NCBI GenBank assembly: GCA_024707325.1
Contig: JANPZY010000001.1
Span: 1,302,001 to 1,366,000 of the forward strand
Source of the DNA: Opitutus sp.
GTDB lineage: Bacteria; Verrucomicrobiota; Verrucomicrobiia; Opitutales; Opitutaceae
Length of the DNA stretch: 64,000 nt
Direction of reading: 5' to 3'
Numbering within the stretch: the stretch's first letter is position 1; each line of letters opens with the position of its first letter. The notes beneath the pieces are model-generated. The model was not told where the DNA came from, ran no database searches, and was given only the letters and a program-made list of their open reading frames with translations. The position numbers and the translations under genes were made by a program. Positions 31,287 through 39,848 of this stretch are shown piece after piece.

Positions 31287-32456
31287 ATGGCTGAGCAAAC
31301 GTCGCCCGTCTGGGCCTTTCACAATCCGGTCGCTCTTCGATTCGGCGTCGGCTGCGCGCGCGGACAAGCTGCCGCGCTTCCACCCGGTCCGCGTCTGCTC
31401 GTCACGACGCGCGGCATGGTCAAGCGCGGCATGGTGCAGCGTCTGCTCGCCGATCTCGGCAACGCCGAGGGCTGGGAAATCCTCGACGCCGTCACGACCA
31501 ATCCCGAAGTGAGCGCGCTCGAATCGCATCGCGCGGCGCTCAAGGCGAAGAAGTTCGCCGCGTTGGTTTCGTTCGGCGGCGGCAGCGCGGTCGACACGGC
31601 CAAGGTGCTTTCGATCCTGCTCGGTGCGCCTGACGATTTCGATCTGCGCGCGCATCTTGAAGGCAAGGTGCCGATGCCGGACGTGCCGCCGGTTCCCCAT
31701 TACGCGATTCCGACCACGTCGGGAACGGGTGCCGAGGTGACGCCGTTTGCCACGGTATGGGCCACCGCGGAGGGAAAAAAGTTCAGCTTCGCTTCACCGC
31801 GCTTGTTTCCGAAGGCCGCGTGGCTTGATCCGGACTACACGACCGAGGTCGATCGCTCCGTCACGGTGAGCACCGGCCTGGATGCCTTTTCGCAGGCGCT
31901 GGAGTCGGCGTGGAATCGCAACGCGAATCCTTACACGCTCATGATCGCGACGCGGTCCGCGGCGCTGAGTTATCGCGCGCTGCAATCGATTCCGGCCTGG
32001 CCGATCTCGCTGCAAACGCGCGCGGAGCTCATGGAGGCGAGCCTCCTGGCCGGTCTCGCGATCAGCCACACGCGCACGGCACTCGCGCACTCGATGTCGT
32101 ATCCGATCACGGCGCACTACGGCGTGCCGCATGGTCTCGCGTGCGGTTACACGTTGAGCGAACTCTATCGTTACAATCTCGCCGTGGACGACGGCCGTTT
32201 CGAGCCGCTGGCTCGTGCGGTGGCGGGTTGCGGTCGCGAGCAATTTGCCGACGCGATCGACGCGCTTCTTGTGAAGATCGGTGTGCCGGAGCTGATGGCT
32301 TCCTACATGCCCGACCTCGCGGTGGCCGCGAAGCACGCCCCGGAGATGTTCACGAAAGGTCGCGCAGATAATAATCTTCGCGCGGCGGACGTGCCGGAGA
32401 TCGCGCAGCTGCTGAAAGACGTGGCCGCGCGCTTCGCGCAATTTCCGCGTTCGTAA
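31287..32456 (+). CDS. Phosphonoacetaldehyde reductase (PhpC-like iron-dependent alcohol dehydrogenase)
   Basis: A 389-residue group III alcohol dehydrogenase. The NAD-binding FGGGSAVDTAKVLSIL and IPTTSGTGAEVTPFATVW are typical, and metal-binding His residues lie in ALAHSMSYPITAHYGVPHGL and a later His in VAAKHAPEMFTKGRADNN. In phosphonate operons this enzyme reduces phosphonoacetaldehyde to 2-hydroxyethylphosphonate. No aminotransferase gene is present, so the predicted headgroup is hydroxyethylphosphonate rather than 2-aminoethylphosphonate. Last gene of the mutase-decarboxylase operon. Confidence 0.88.
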   Translation: MAEQTSPVWAFHNPVALRFGVGCARGQAAALPPGPRLLVTTRGMVKRGMVQRLLADLGNAEGWEILDAVTTNPEVSALESHRAALKAKKFAALVSFGGGSAVDTAKVLSILLGAPDDFDLRAHLEGKVPMPDVPPVPHYAIPTTSGTGAEVTPFATVWATAEGKKFSFASPRLFPKAAWLDPDYTTEVDRSVTVSTGLDAFSQALESAWNRNANPYTLMIATRSAALSYRALQSIPAWPISLQTRAELMEASLLAGLAISHTRTALAHSMSYPITAHYGVPHGLACGYTLSELYRYNLAVDDGRFEPLARAVAGCGREQFADAIDALLVKIGVPELMASYMPDLAVAAKHAPEMFTKGRADNNLRAADVPEIAQLLKDVAARFAQFPRS

Positions 32457-32475
32457 CTGAACACGCTTGTGGGCG

Positions 32476-32498
32476 TGACCCGGCGCAGCGCCGGGTCA
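32476..32498. terminator. Perfect hairpin at the convergent junction
   Basis: TGACCCGGCG, loop CAG and CGCCGGGTCA form a 10-bp perfect stem that contains the stop codon of the TagF-like/GDPD gene. It follows the phosphonate operon by 19 bases, so it can end both transcripts although no T run is present. Confidence 0.6.
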
Positions 32499-34580
32499 GC
32501 TCCGAGCCTCAGGATGGTCGAGGCAGATGCTCTCGACGCCAATTCCACGCAGGCGCTCGAGTTCCTCGGGCTGCGGGTCTTCCATGAACCACGCAGCCAC
32601 GGAAATGTTGCGCGCTTTCATCTCAGCAACGAGCTCGGGAGTGATATCGCGATGATAACCGAACCAGCCGTCGGCGCCGGCCGTGGCGAGCGCCGTGGGG
32701 AGCGAACCGCCGAACTTGCGCGGATCGAATCCGCCAAACCAGTGCGCTTTGTTTGAGCGATAAAGTGCGCGAAGTGCTTCGAGCGCTTCCGGACGCGGTG
32801 CACGATCTTCCGGCGGCGGCGTGGTGCCGTCCACGAGCCAGGTCGACGGGCGAGTGGTGAACCACGTGCGAATATGGGGGAAGCGCCGCTTGGCGTAGAT
32901 CAGCGCACCCCAATCGAACGAGCAAAATACCGAACGCGAAAGGAAGTTGGCTTCGTCCAGCACCTTCAGCGTAGCATCGACCAAGGTCTCCCACGAGTGA
33001 CTGGTTACGTCGCTGACGTTGGCTTTGAATTCGACCACCAGCTCGAACTCCTCCGACTTGGATTTGATCAGCTTGATCGCGTCGCGGAGGCGCGGAATTT
33101 TTTCGTTTTCGACCGACTGGAGCCGCGGGTAACGCTTGGCGTAGTCGCTGGCGGGGTTGGTCGTGCCGACGTCGTAGGCGCGAAGCTCCTCATAGGTGAG
33201 GCTCGAAATCGCGACCTGTTCTTCGCGGGTGATCCAGCGTCCGTCCTTTTTGGTGTAAACGTGGTTCAGCTGGGGATTGTGGTGGAGGACCACCTCACCA
33301 TCGCGCGTGAGGTGCACGTCGATCTCGGCGCCCGCGGCTCCGACTTCGATGGCGTGTTCCAGCGCGCTGAGCGTGTTTTGCGGACGCCAGCCAGCACCTC
33401 CGCGATGCGCGATCTGACGCCACGGCGAAACGCTCTCGCGAATCACGCGGTCGAAACGAGCCAGCGAACCTTCAGGGAAGGAACCCAGCGAATCGCGGCA
33501 CACCGCCTCGCGCGCATCCCACAACGGGTCCGCTTCCGCGATCTTACGCAGCACCTCGAGCACTTTGCCGGGCTGGTCGAGTTTGTAGGTTGCGGCGGAG
33601 GAGGGATATTGCGCGTCCAGCGCGGCGTGGTTAAGCCCCATCGAATTCGTGAGAATCATGGGCTTTCGCGTGTAGAGATAGTCGTTCAGCACGCTCGAGA
33701 TATCGGTGATCATCAGATCCGACCGATTCATGTGCCCGTGGATGTCGTCGCGTGCGTCCACCAGCTCCACGAACTCATTTCCTGCGAGGGCGTTCATGGC
33801 CTCGAGGTGGCGCTTGTAGACCTTCTGGGCCGTGCCGGTGTAGGGGTGGGGCTTGAAGAGGACTTTGTAGCGTTTGCTGTGGAGCAGCGTGCGCAGGAGC
33901 ACCAAGCCGAAGTTGCCGATGGAGGAATAGTTCACGTCCTCCACGAAGCCTTCCCAGGTGGGTGCGTAGAGGATGACCTTGAGGTCCTTTTGCGGCGCGG
34001 CGATGCGCTCGAGTTTCAACTCCACCTGCGGGCGGCCCACGAACTCGATGTGGTTGTGGCGCAGCGGCAGTTTGGCGGCGCGCAGACGACGTTCGGCGAG
34101 AGGACCGGCAACCAGCAGCCGATCGTAGGCCATCAGGAGCTTGCTCTGATTGACGGCTTTGTCGCTCTCGCCGTGGTTGATGAAGAAATGATTGAGCCGA
34201 TAGAAGCGCAGCGCCTGCACGTTGCGCTGCGGATTCGCGGGATAGAGAATCGTGCGGAAACCTGCTTGCTCGAGCAGTTCGAGGTCCCGGAGATTATTGA
34301 GATAATAGATCGGGAGCGTGGTCGGGAAGAGCTCGCGCGCGATGTAGCGCTCGCGGATGACGATCGCGCACTTCACGCTCAAGCGCTCGAGCACCGGGAT
34401 CCACATGTTGGCCTGATAGCCGACACCTTCCGGACCACTGACGTAGAGCGCGACCTTCGCGCCGTCGGCCTGCATCTGCTCCAACGTAGGGACCAGTTTC
34501 CGGTCATCGGTCGGCGGTTCGACTTTGGGCTTCGAAAAGGGCGACTTGATGAGATCGGCGACGGAAGAGAAGAAGCTCAC
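32496..34580 (-). CDS. CDP-glycerol glycerophosphotransferase-like / glycerophosphodiester phosphodiesterase fusion
   Basis: A 694-residue protein. Residues about 30-400 resemble TagB/TagF-type glycerophosphotransferases (VILYAPTWEGF, KVLFKPHPYTG, LMITDISSVLNDYLYTRKPM). Residues about 430-694 form a GDPD domain: IAHRGGAGWRPQNT, GAAGAEIDVHLTRDGEVVLHH, LVVEFKANV. The two catalytic His residues and the metal-ligand Glu and Asp appear present; the usual Glu of the PENT motif is Gln. One chain therefore pairs a glycerophosphate-adding domain with one that normally hydrolyses glycerophosphodiesters. It lies 126 bases after kpsD on the same strand. No signal peptide, so it is cytoplasmic. Confidence 0.85.
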   Translation of the reverse strand: MSFFSSVADLIKSPFSKPKVEPPTDDRKLVPTLEQMQADGAKVALYVSGPEGVGYQANMWIPVLERLSVKCAIVIRERYIARELFPTTLPIYYLNNLRDLELLEQAGFRTILYPANPQRNVQALRFYRLNHFFINHGESDKAVNQSKLLMAYDRLLVAGPLAERRLRAAKLPLRHNHIEFVGRPQVELKLERIAAPQKDLKVILYAPTWEGFVEDVNYSSIGNFGLVLLRTLLHSKRYKVLFKPHPYTGTAQKVYKRHLEAMNALAGNEFVELVDARDDIHGHMNRSDLMITDISSVLNDYLYTRKPMILTNSMGLNHAALDAQYPSSAATYKLDQPGKVLEVLRKIAEADPLWDAREAVCRDSLGSFPEGSLARFDRVIRESVSPWRQIAHRGGAGWRPQNTLSALEHAIEVGAAGAEIDVHLTRDGEVVLHHNPQLNHVYTKKDGRWITREEQVAISSLTYEELRAYDVGTTNPASDYAKRYPRLQSVENEKIPRLRDAIKLIKSKSEEFELVVEFKANVSDVTSHSWETLVDATLKVLDEANFLSRSVFCSFDWGALIYAKRRFPHIRTWFTTRPSTWLVDGTTPPPEDRAPRPEALEALRALYRSNKAHWFGGFDPRKFGGSLPTALATAGADGWFGYHRDITPELVAEMKARNISVAAWFMEDPQPEELERLRGIGVESICLDHPEARS

Positions 34581-34706
34581 GATGCGACGGGATTAAGATG
34601 CGCCTCGGGAGTCCTCCGTCGGCGGCAGACTGGCGATCTATCCTTTGCGAAGACGCCGCGCTGGCAAGGTGCATTCTCCAGCGCGACGTCCATGACTGCG
34701 TTGCGA

Positions 34707-36464
34707 TTACAAATTGACCGCCACGCGTGCGGCCACGGCGATTTGATAGATGATCGTCATGATGTCCTTCGCGAAGATCAGACCCTTGCGGTCCGGCTTC
34801 GGCAGCACGATCACCTCGTCGCCCGCACCCACGCTGAAGCCGCGGCCGGATCCGACGTTTTCCACCGCGCCGTTCGGGCGGATCACGATCAACTCCGACG
34901 GGTTGGCATTGTGGGTGAAACCGCCGGCGCGCTTGATGTATTTCGCGAGCGGTTCGTTCGGGCGGAAGGTCTGCGTGTTGGGGAACTTGACCTCACCGTA
35001 AACCGTGACGAGCGCACTCTGCGCCGGAACGAAGATGATGTCGCCGTCTTCGAGAGCGATCTGGTCGGCTTTCTCGACGCTTTCGAGGAGGACCTGGCCC
35101 TTCGGCTCGACCTCGCGGGCGCGCTTGATGAAGGAGAGGACCAACTGCGACTCGGCGACGCGCAAACGAGCCTCTTCATACGAGGACGACTGCACGTTGA
35201 GCACATTGCGCTCAAGGTTGTCGAGCGACTGCGTGAGCAGCGCTTTCTGCCGCTCGGCGACCGAGCGTCGGAAGAGTTGCACGGAAGCGAGCTTCGAGCG
35301 CGGAGACGGCGAGATCTTCGCAATGCCTTCCGAGAGCGTGGCGCCATAGGGAAGCACGACCCGTTGCGGGCCGAGATGCTCGCCCGAGATCGTCACCATG
35401 ATGCTTTTCGGAATGTTGCGCGTGGTGACTTCGACAAAGTCGCCGGGTTGAAGCGTATAGTGATCGGATTCCTCGCGCGGAAACACGATGGCTTCGGCCG
35501 AACCGTGCACGGCGCGACGGATGCTCACGTGCGTGCCGACGGCTTTGGGAGAGGCGAGCGTGAGCAGGCGGGACAACGGCGTATTGGCTTCCTCGAACTC
35601 GAAGCGGCCGGCGTTGTTGACCTCACCCTGGATCACCACCGTGTCCTGCAGCGGACCGACGAGAATCACGTCGCCGTCGCGGAACTGCGTGATCGGAAGC
35701 TTACCTTTTTCGATGAACTCGTAGAGATTCAGATTAGCAAGTTTCTGACCGGAGCGAATCAGGGAAATGTTCACGAAGCTGCCGCGTTCGGGGTCGATGC
35801 CGCCGGCGCGATCGAGATAATAGAGTGCGGAATCTGAAGAGAAACCTTGATACAGGCCCGGCTTCGAAACGTAGCCGCTCACGAAAACCTTCACTGTCTG
35901 CGTGGACATGAGGTTGGCGTAGGCATCGACGTTCTCCTTGTAGACGCGACGGATGTGCTGATTGACCGTTTGATTGAGGTCGCCGTTGCGCACGCCGAGC
36001 ACCGGCACCGGGCCGATGCGCGGGAGGAAGATGTTGCCCTGTGCATCGACGGTGAGCTGGAGCACGGTTTCGATGCCGCCCCAGAGCATGATCTGCACGA
36101 CGTCGCCCGTGCCAACCTGGTAGTCGGGGTTGAAACCGCTGAAGGAGACGTTGCGGAAATCTCCCTGGAAGAGCTGGGAGCCGAAGATGGGTTGGCCGTC
36201 TTTGGTGAGCAGGGGGCCGCGCGGAGGCTGGAAGGTGCCGTCGATCTTCGTCGCCTGCTGGCCGTTGTCAGCGGGGGCCGCGGCCGGCGCGGAGCGGTTC
36301 ATCGTGGCCTGCGGATAGGACGGCGATTCCGGCGTCGGAATCAAAGGCTGGAGTTGCTCCAGTGCAGTGCGATCGGGCTCGATGATGCTCTGGGCAACGA
36401 GAACCTGGCTGAGGAGGCTTACGCCAACGAGCGCGAGGAGCGGGCGGATCAGGCGGATGTTCAT
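34707..36464 (-). CDS. kpsD: Outer-membrane polysaccharide export protein (KpsD/Wza-like, SLBB domains)
   Basis: A 585-residue protein with a Sec signal peptide (MNIRLIRPLLALVGVSLLSQ). The polysaccharide export domain is at about 115-200 (YQVGTGDVVQIMLWGGIETV, GNIFLPRIGPVPVLG). At least three SLBB segments follow (VKVFVSGYVSKPGLYQGFSS; VVIQGEVNNAGRFEFEEANT; LVTVYGEVKFPNTQTFRPNE). A helical region with QSLDNLERNVLNVQ lies between them. It should form the periplasm-spanning exit channel for the ABC-exported glycan. It starts 18 bases after kpsE. The gene symbol is by role in the KpsMTED-type set. Confidence 0.87.
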   Translation of the reverse strand: MNIRLIRPLLALVGVSLLSQVLVAQSIIEPDRTALEQLQPLIPTPESPSYPQATMNRSAPAAAPADNGQQATKIDGTFQPPRGPLLTKDGQPIFGSQLFQGDFRNVSFSGFNPDYQVGTGDVVQIMLWGGIETVLQLTVDAQGNIFLPRIGPVPVLGVRNGDLNQTVNQHIRRVYKENVDAYANLMSTQTVKVFVSGYVSKPGLYQGFSSDSALYYLDRAGGIDPERGSFVNISLIRSGQKLANLNLYEFIEKGKLPITQFRDGDVILVGPLQDTVVIQGEVNNAGRFEFEEANTPLSRLLTLASPKAVGTHVSIRRAVHGSAEAIVFPREESDHYTLQPGDFVEVTTRNIPKSIMVTISGEHLGPQRVVLPYGATLSEGIAKISPSPRSKLASVQLFRRSVAERQKALLTQSLDNLERNVLNVQSSSYEEARLRVAESQLVLSFIKRAREVEPKGQVLLESVEKADQIALEDGDIIFVPAQSALVTVYGEVKFPNTQTFRPNEPLAKYIKRAGGFTHNANPSELIVIRPNGAVENVGSGRGFSVGAGDEVIVLPKPDRKGLIFAKDIMTIIYQIAVAARVAVNL

Positions 36465-36482
36465 GGTAGCAGGCAGTCTGGC

Positions 36483-37592
36483 TTAGATGGAGTGGTCCTT
36501 CACAGTGGCGCCAACCAGCCGACTGATGGCGAAAAGGATCGAGATGACGACGAAGGTGGTGAGCGCGTTGCGGAGCGGGCGGGGCGCGACGGGCTCTTCG
36601 GGCAAGAAGGGCGCGGCGACCGTCAGGAGGAATTTCTCCTGACGCGACGCTTCCATCTTGGCTTTTTCGACGAGAGCAAAGGCGGACGAGTAGGTTTGCA
36701 CCGCGAACTCGGCCTGCATCTTGATATCTTCGTAGTCCTGCAGGATGCGGCTGAGGTTTTTGTCGCTCGACGAAATCAGCGTCTCCGTTTCCTTCTGCCG
36801 CTGTTCCTCGAGCGCGCGGATCTCCTGATTGATCGCGCGAATCTCAAAGGCGTCTTCGCGGAGGTATTGGGACTTCGCGCGCAGCTCGGCGCGTTTTTGC
36901 AGCAAGCGCGAGTCGAGGCTCGCCAGTCCGGAGACATGGGTGCCCAACTCGCTGGAGGGATTCACCACCGCGTTGTCCGCCTGGAATTTCAGCAACTGCT
37001 GGCGACGCGCGATCAAGTCGCGCTGGGCTTGATCCAGAGTTTGCTGGGCCAGCTTGGTCTGCGAGTTGACCATGCGCTCGTTCAGGCGATTGATCGCCAG
37101 TTCGCTCTGCTCGAGCGTGAGCTTGCCCAGGGCCTCGGCCTTTTCCGGCGTGTAGGCTTTTGCGCGGATAACGACGAGGCCGGACGGCTCCTCGATGCGC
37201 ACTTCGAGCATGCTGCGAACGAACTGCCAGAAGTCTTCCTGAGAGGCGTGTTGCTCCAGGCGGTGCGCGATCGCGAACTTGGGCGTCGCGTAGTGTTCGC
37301 GCAGCTGGAGGCGTTGTTCTGCCAGGTCGATGAACTCGGGGCTTTGCAGATAGGCGACCAGGATGCGGGAGTCTTCCATCGCGTCCGTGGTCCCGAGTCC
37401 GAGGAGTGAGGCGGCCACGCCACCGGTCATCGCCGCCGTGGCATCGCGGCTCAGCCGCACGATGACTTTCGCTTCACTTTGGTAAACCTGGGGTGCGGCG
37501 AACGCGAAATAGAGAAAGACCACGAGAGACGGCACGCCCGCGACGATCGCGAGCATCACGTTGGTGGGGAGGTTGTTGAAACGTTCGGTCAT
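36483..37592 (-). CDS. kpsE: Capsule export inner-membrane adaptor (KpsE/BexC/CtrB-like)
   Basis: A 369-residue polysaccharide co-polymerase of the capsule type. A membrane helix lies near the N-terminus (VMLAIVAGVPSLVVFLYFAF) and another near the C-terminus (LRNALTTFVVISILFAISRL). Between them is a large periplasmic coiled-coil (MVNSQTKLAQQTLDQAQRDL; KSQYLREDAFEIRAINQEIR) and the typical IRAKAYTPEKAEALGKLTLE. The start at 37592 (MTERFNNLPTNVML) is where similarity begins. It bridges the ABC transporter to the KpsD channel. It is 14 bases after kpsT. Confidence 0.88.
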   Translation of the reverse strand: MTERFNNLPTNVMLAIVAGVPSLVVFLYFAFAAPQVYQSEAKVIVRLSRDATAAMTGGVAASLLGLGTTDAMEDSRILVAYLQSPEFIDLAEQRLQLREHYATPKFAIAHRLEQHASQEDFWQFVRSMLEVRIEEPSGLVVIRAKAYTPEKAEALGKLTLEQSELAINRLNERMVNSQTKLAQQTLDQAQRDLIARRQQLLKFQADNAVVNPSSELGTHVSGLASLDSRLLQKRAELRAKSQYLREDAFEIRAINQEIRALEEQRQKETETLISSSDKNLSRILQDYEDIKMQAEFAVQTYSSAFALVEKAKMEASRQEKFLLTVAAPFLPEEPVAPRPLRNALTTFVVISILFAISRLVGATVKDHSI

Positions 37593-37606
37593 GAAGATGA
37601 AGGGGC

Positions 37607-39025
37607 CTAGACGCTGAGGAAGTTGCCGAGCTTCTGGACGGACTTGAGGATGTCCTTGTAGGCGGGGAGCTTCACCCGGCGGCCTTTCTTCTTGGCGATG
37701 GCGGCGGCCTTTTGCCTGGCGCGCGCGGAGGCCTCGAAATCGCCCTGCACTGCGAGCACCACGGCGATCTGCTGGTAGAGCTTGCGGTTTTTCGGCGCCA
37801 ACTTGATCGCCTTGGTTTGGGCCTGCAGGGCCTCCTCGGGCATACCGAGATAAAGAAAGATGCGTGCGCGATCCGCCCACACTGCGGCCAGCTTGGGTTT
37901 CACGCGGATGATCACATCGGACGCCTCGAGCGCTTCCTGGAATTTTCCCGTGCGCATGAAGAACTGGATGCGCGCGTCCAGCATGTCGAAATTCTTGGGA
38001 TCGAGCTTCTCGGCAGCGTCGAGCGCCTCCTTTTCTTCCGGAAGATCGCCGACTTCGGCGGCGAATTCCGCTACGGTCAGAAGAATTTTGATATTAAAGG
38101 GATCGTAGTAGGAAGCGCGGCGGGCAAATTCACGCGCCCGGAGCTTGTCGCCCAGTTTTCTATATACTTTGGCGAGGTCGAAATAGAATTCGCTCTCTTT
38201 GCGCGAAACCGTGAAGCCGGGCGTCTTCAGGACCTGTTCCACCAAGCCTAACCTCGTGCGAATCTCGGGCACGAACTTGGACACGGTCTCGGGCAGTTCG
38301 ACTTTCTTGATGCCGATCTCCTGGGCCAACGCCTTCTGCTCCTCCTTGCTCAGCGGACCGGCTTCTTTCGTCTGCGGCAGATAGGCGCGGATCGCGTCAT
38401 CGAGATTCTCGAAAACGGTGATCTGGCCGTTTTTGATCAGCACACCGACGTCGCAGAATTTCTTAATGTCTCCCATATTGTGGGAAACCATGATGACGCG
38501 CGAGCGCTTGGCTTTTTCCTCCAGCGCCAGTTTCGCCGACATGCTGAAGTGCGCGTCGCCGACCGCCGTCACTTCGTCGATGAGGAAGTAATCGAAGTCG
38601 AAGGCCATGCTCAGCGCGAAGCCGAGTCGGCTGCCCATGCCCGACGAATAATTGCGGACGGGCTCATCGAAGTATTTTCCGATGCCGGACAGCTCTTTGA
38701 TCAGCGCCATCTTCTTTTTGATGACGTCGTGCGGGAGGCCGTAGAGATTGCACACCATGCGGCAGTTCTCCCGACCGCTCAAATGGTTGAGGAATCCACC
38801 CTTGAGGCCCATGGGCCAGGAAAAGCTCTTGTCGCTGATCACACGACCGCTGTCCGGGTGGTCGACTCGTCCCAGGATGCTGAGCAGCGTCGATTTGCCG
38901 GCGCCATTGGGCCCGATGATGCCGATGTTGGCCCCTTCGGGTAGCACGGCATTGACCTCGCGGAAAACATAATGCCGGCCGCCGCGGATGCGATACGACT
39001 TGGTCAGGTTTTCTAGCTTGATCAT
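37607..39025 (-). CDS. kpsT: Polysaccharide ABC exporter ATPase with C-terminal TPR domain (KpsT-like)
   Basis: A 472-residue protein, about twice the length of KpsT. Residues 1-220 are the ATPase: Walker A GPNGAGKSTLLSILG, signature RNYSSGMGSRLGFALSMAFD, Walker B FDYFLIDEVTAVGD, H-loop VSHN. Residues about 275-455 are consecutive TPR-like repeats (AKVYRKLGDKLRAREFARRA, DARIQFFMRTGKFQEALEAS, ARIFLYLGMPEEALQAQTKA). The extension is not a carbohydrate-binding module as in some Wzt proteins; it may dock other locus proteins. The start codon lies one base from the stop of the permease gene. Confidence 0.9.
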   Translation of the reverse strand: MIKLENLTKSYRIRGGRHYVFREVNAVLPEGANIGIIGPNGAGKSTLLSILGRVDHPDSGRVISDKSFSWPMGLKGGFLNHLSGRENCRMVCNLYGLPHDVIKKKMALIKELSGIGKYFDEPVRNYSSGMGSRLGFALSMAFDFDYFLIDEVTAVGDAHFSMSAKLALEEKAKRSRVIMVSHNMGDIKKFCDVGVLIKNGQITVFENLDDAIRAYLPQTKEAGPLSKEEQKALAQEIGIKKVELPETVSKFVPEIRTRLGLVEQVLKTPGFTVSRKESEFYFDLAKVYRKLGDKLRAREFARRASYYDPFNIKILLTVAEFAAEVGDLPEEKEALDAAEKLDPKNFDMLDARIQFFMRTGKFQEALEASDVIIRVKPKLAAVWADRARIFLYLGMPEEALQAQTKAIKLAPKNRKLYQQIAVVLAVQGDFEASARARQKAAAIAKKKGRRVKLPAYKDILKSVQKLGNFLSV

Positions 39026-39026
39026 A

Positions 39027-39848
39027 TTACTGTAAATATCCGGACGTGACTACCTTCACGTGCAAAAGTCGATACACCACGAGCCCGACTAGCAGGGAGC
39101 CGACCGTCCATGATAGTAGGTAGGTCCAGCTGCCTTCGTGGGACGTGTAGTCGGTAAAAAAGAGCCCCGCGCAGCAGCTCGAACACGTGCACCAGGGGAT
39201 TATATAGCGCCCAGCCTCGGAGGTGAGACGGAATCGAGTTGGCGGCGAAAAAGACGCCGGATACGAACATCATTGGCCGGTTGATGGAGTGCACCACCTT
39301 TTTGCTATCGGGCCAGAGCGGACCGATCATCAGGGCGATAAGTCCCAGTCCGAAAGCGAAAAAAGCAGCAATGTCCCAAGCGCAGCGACCGTCATCAGCA
39401 CGCTGTTGAAGGACGTTTTGATTCCCGCGATGTAGAAGCCTGTGAACAATATCGCCGCGATCGCGACTTTCATCATAAAATCAACGAGGATGCGGGCGAT
39501 ATATACATCGATCGGTTTCACTCGTTGGTAGTTGAAGAGGCTCATATTCGACTCGATCACACTCACGGAGCCGTTGACGATATTGCGAAAGAGCAGGAAG
39601 GGGAGAACGCCCGACGCGAAGAACACCATCGTGTGCAAGCCCGCGTGGGGAGCCCCGGTGAAGCGGCCTCGGACCAGCGATGAAATAAGGATATACATGA
39701 TGGGCTCCGCCAAAGCCCAAAAATACCCGAACTGCAGGCGACCGAATCGCGAGTTCAGTTCGCGGATAAAGCACGCGAAGATCACCGACCGCTGGATCTG
39801 CCAGGGCGTCTGGTGAGGGATTTTGTCTGTCGCGGTCGCGTCGCTCAT
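39027..39848 (-). CDS. kpsM: Polysaccharide ABC exporter permease (KpsM-like), two compensating frameshifts
   Basis: Reading through two homopolymer indels gives a 273-residue ABC-2 permease. The first frame runs from MSDATATDKIPHQTPWQIQR through LNSRFGRLQFGYFWALAEPI to the A6 run at 39359-39364 (one base short). The second covers MIGPLWPDSKKVVHSINRPM to ALF at the A6 run 39156-39161 (one base too many). The first frame then resumes and ends VKVVTSGYLQ at 39027. The two shifts restore frame and length, which argues for sequence errors. The ATG at 39848 overlaps the regulator stop (ATGA); kpsT starts one base after this stop. Six membrane helices are expected. Confidence 0.78.

Noticed and set aside
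32874..35837. A 987-codon open frame on the plus strand
   Set aside because: It is a shadow of the minus-strand KpsD and TagF/GDPD genes, produced by high third-position GC; its translation shows no domain and is rich in Arg, His and Asp.
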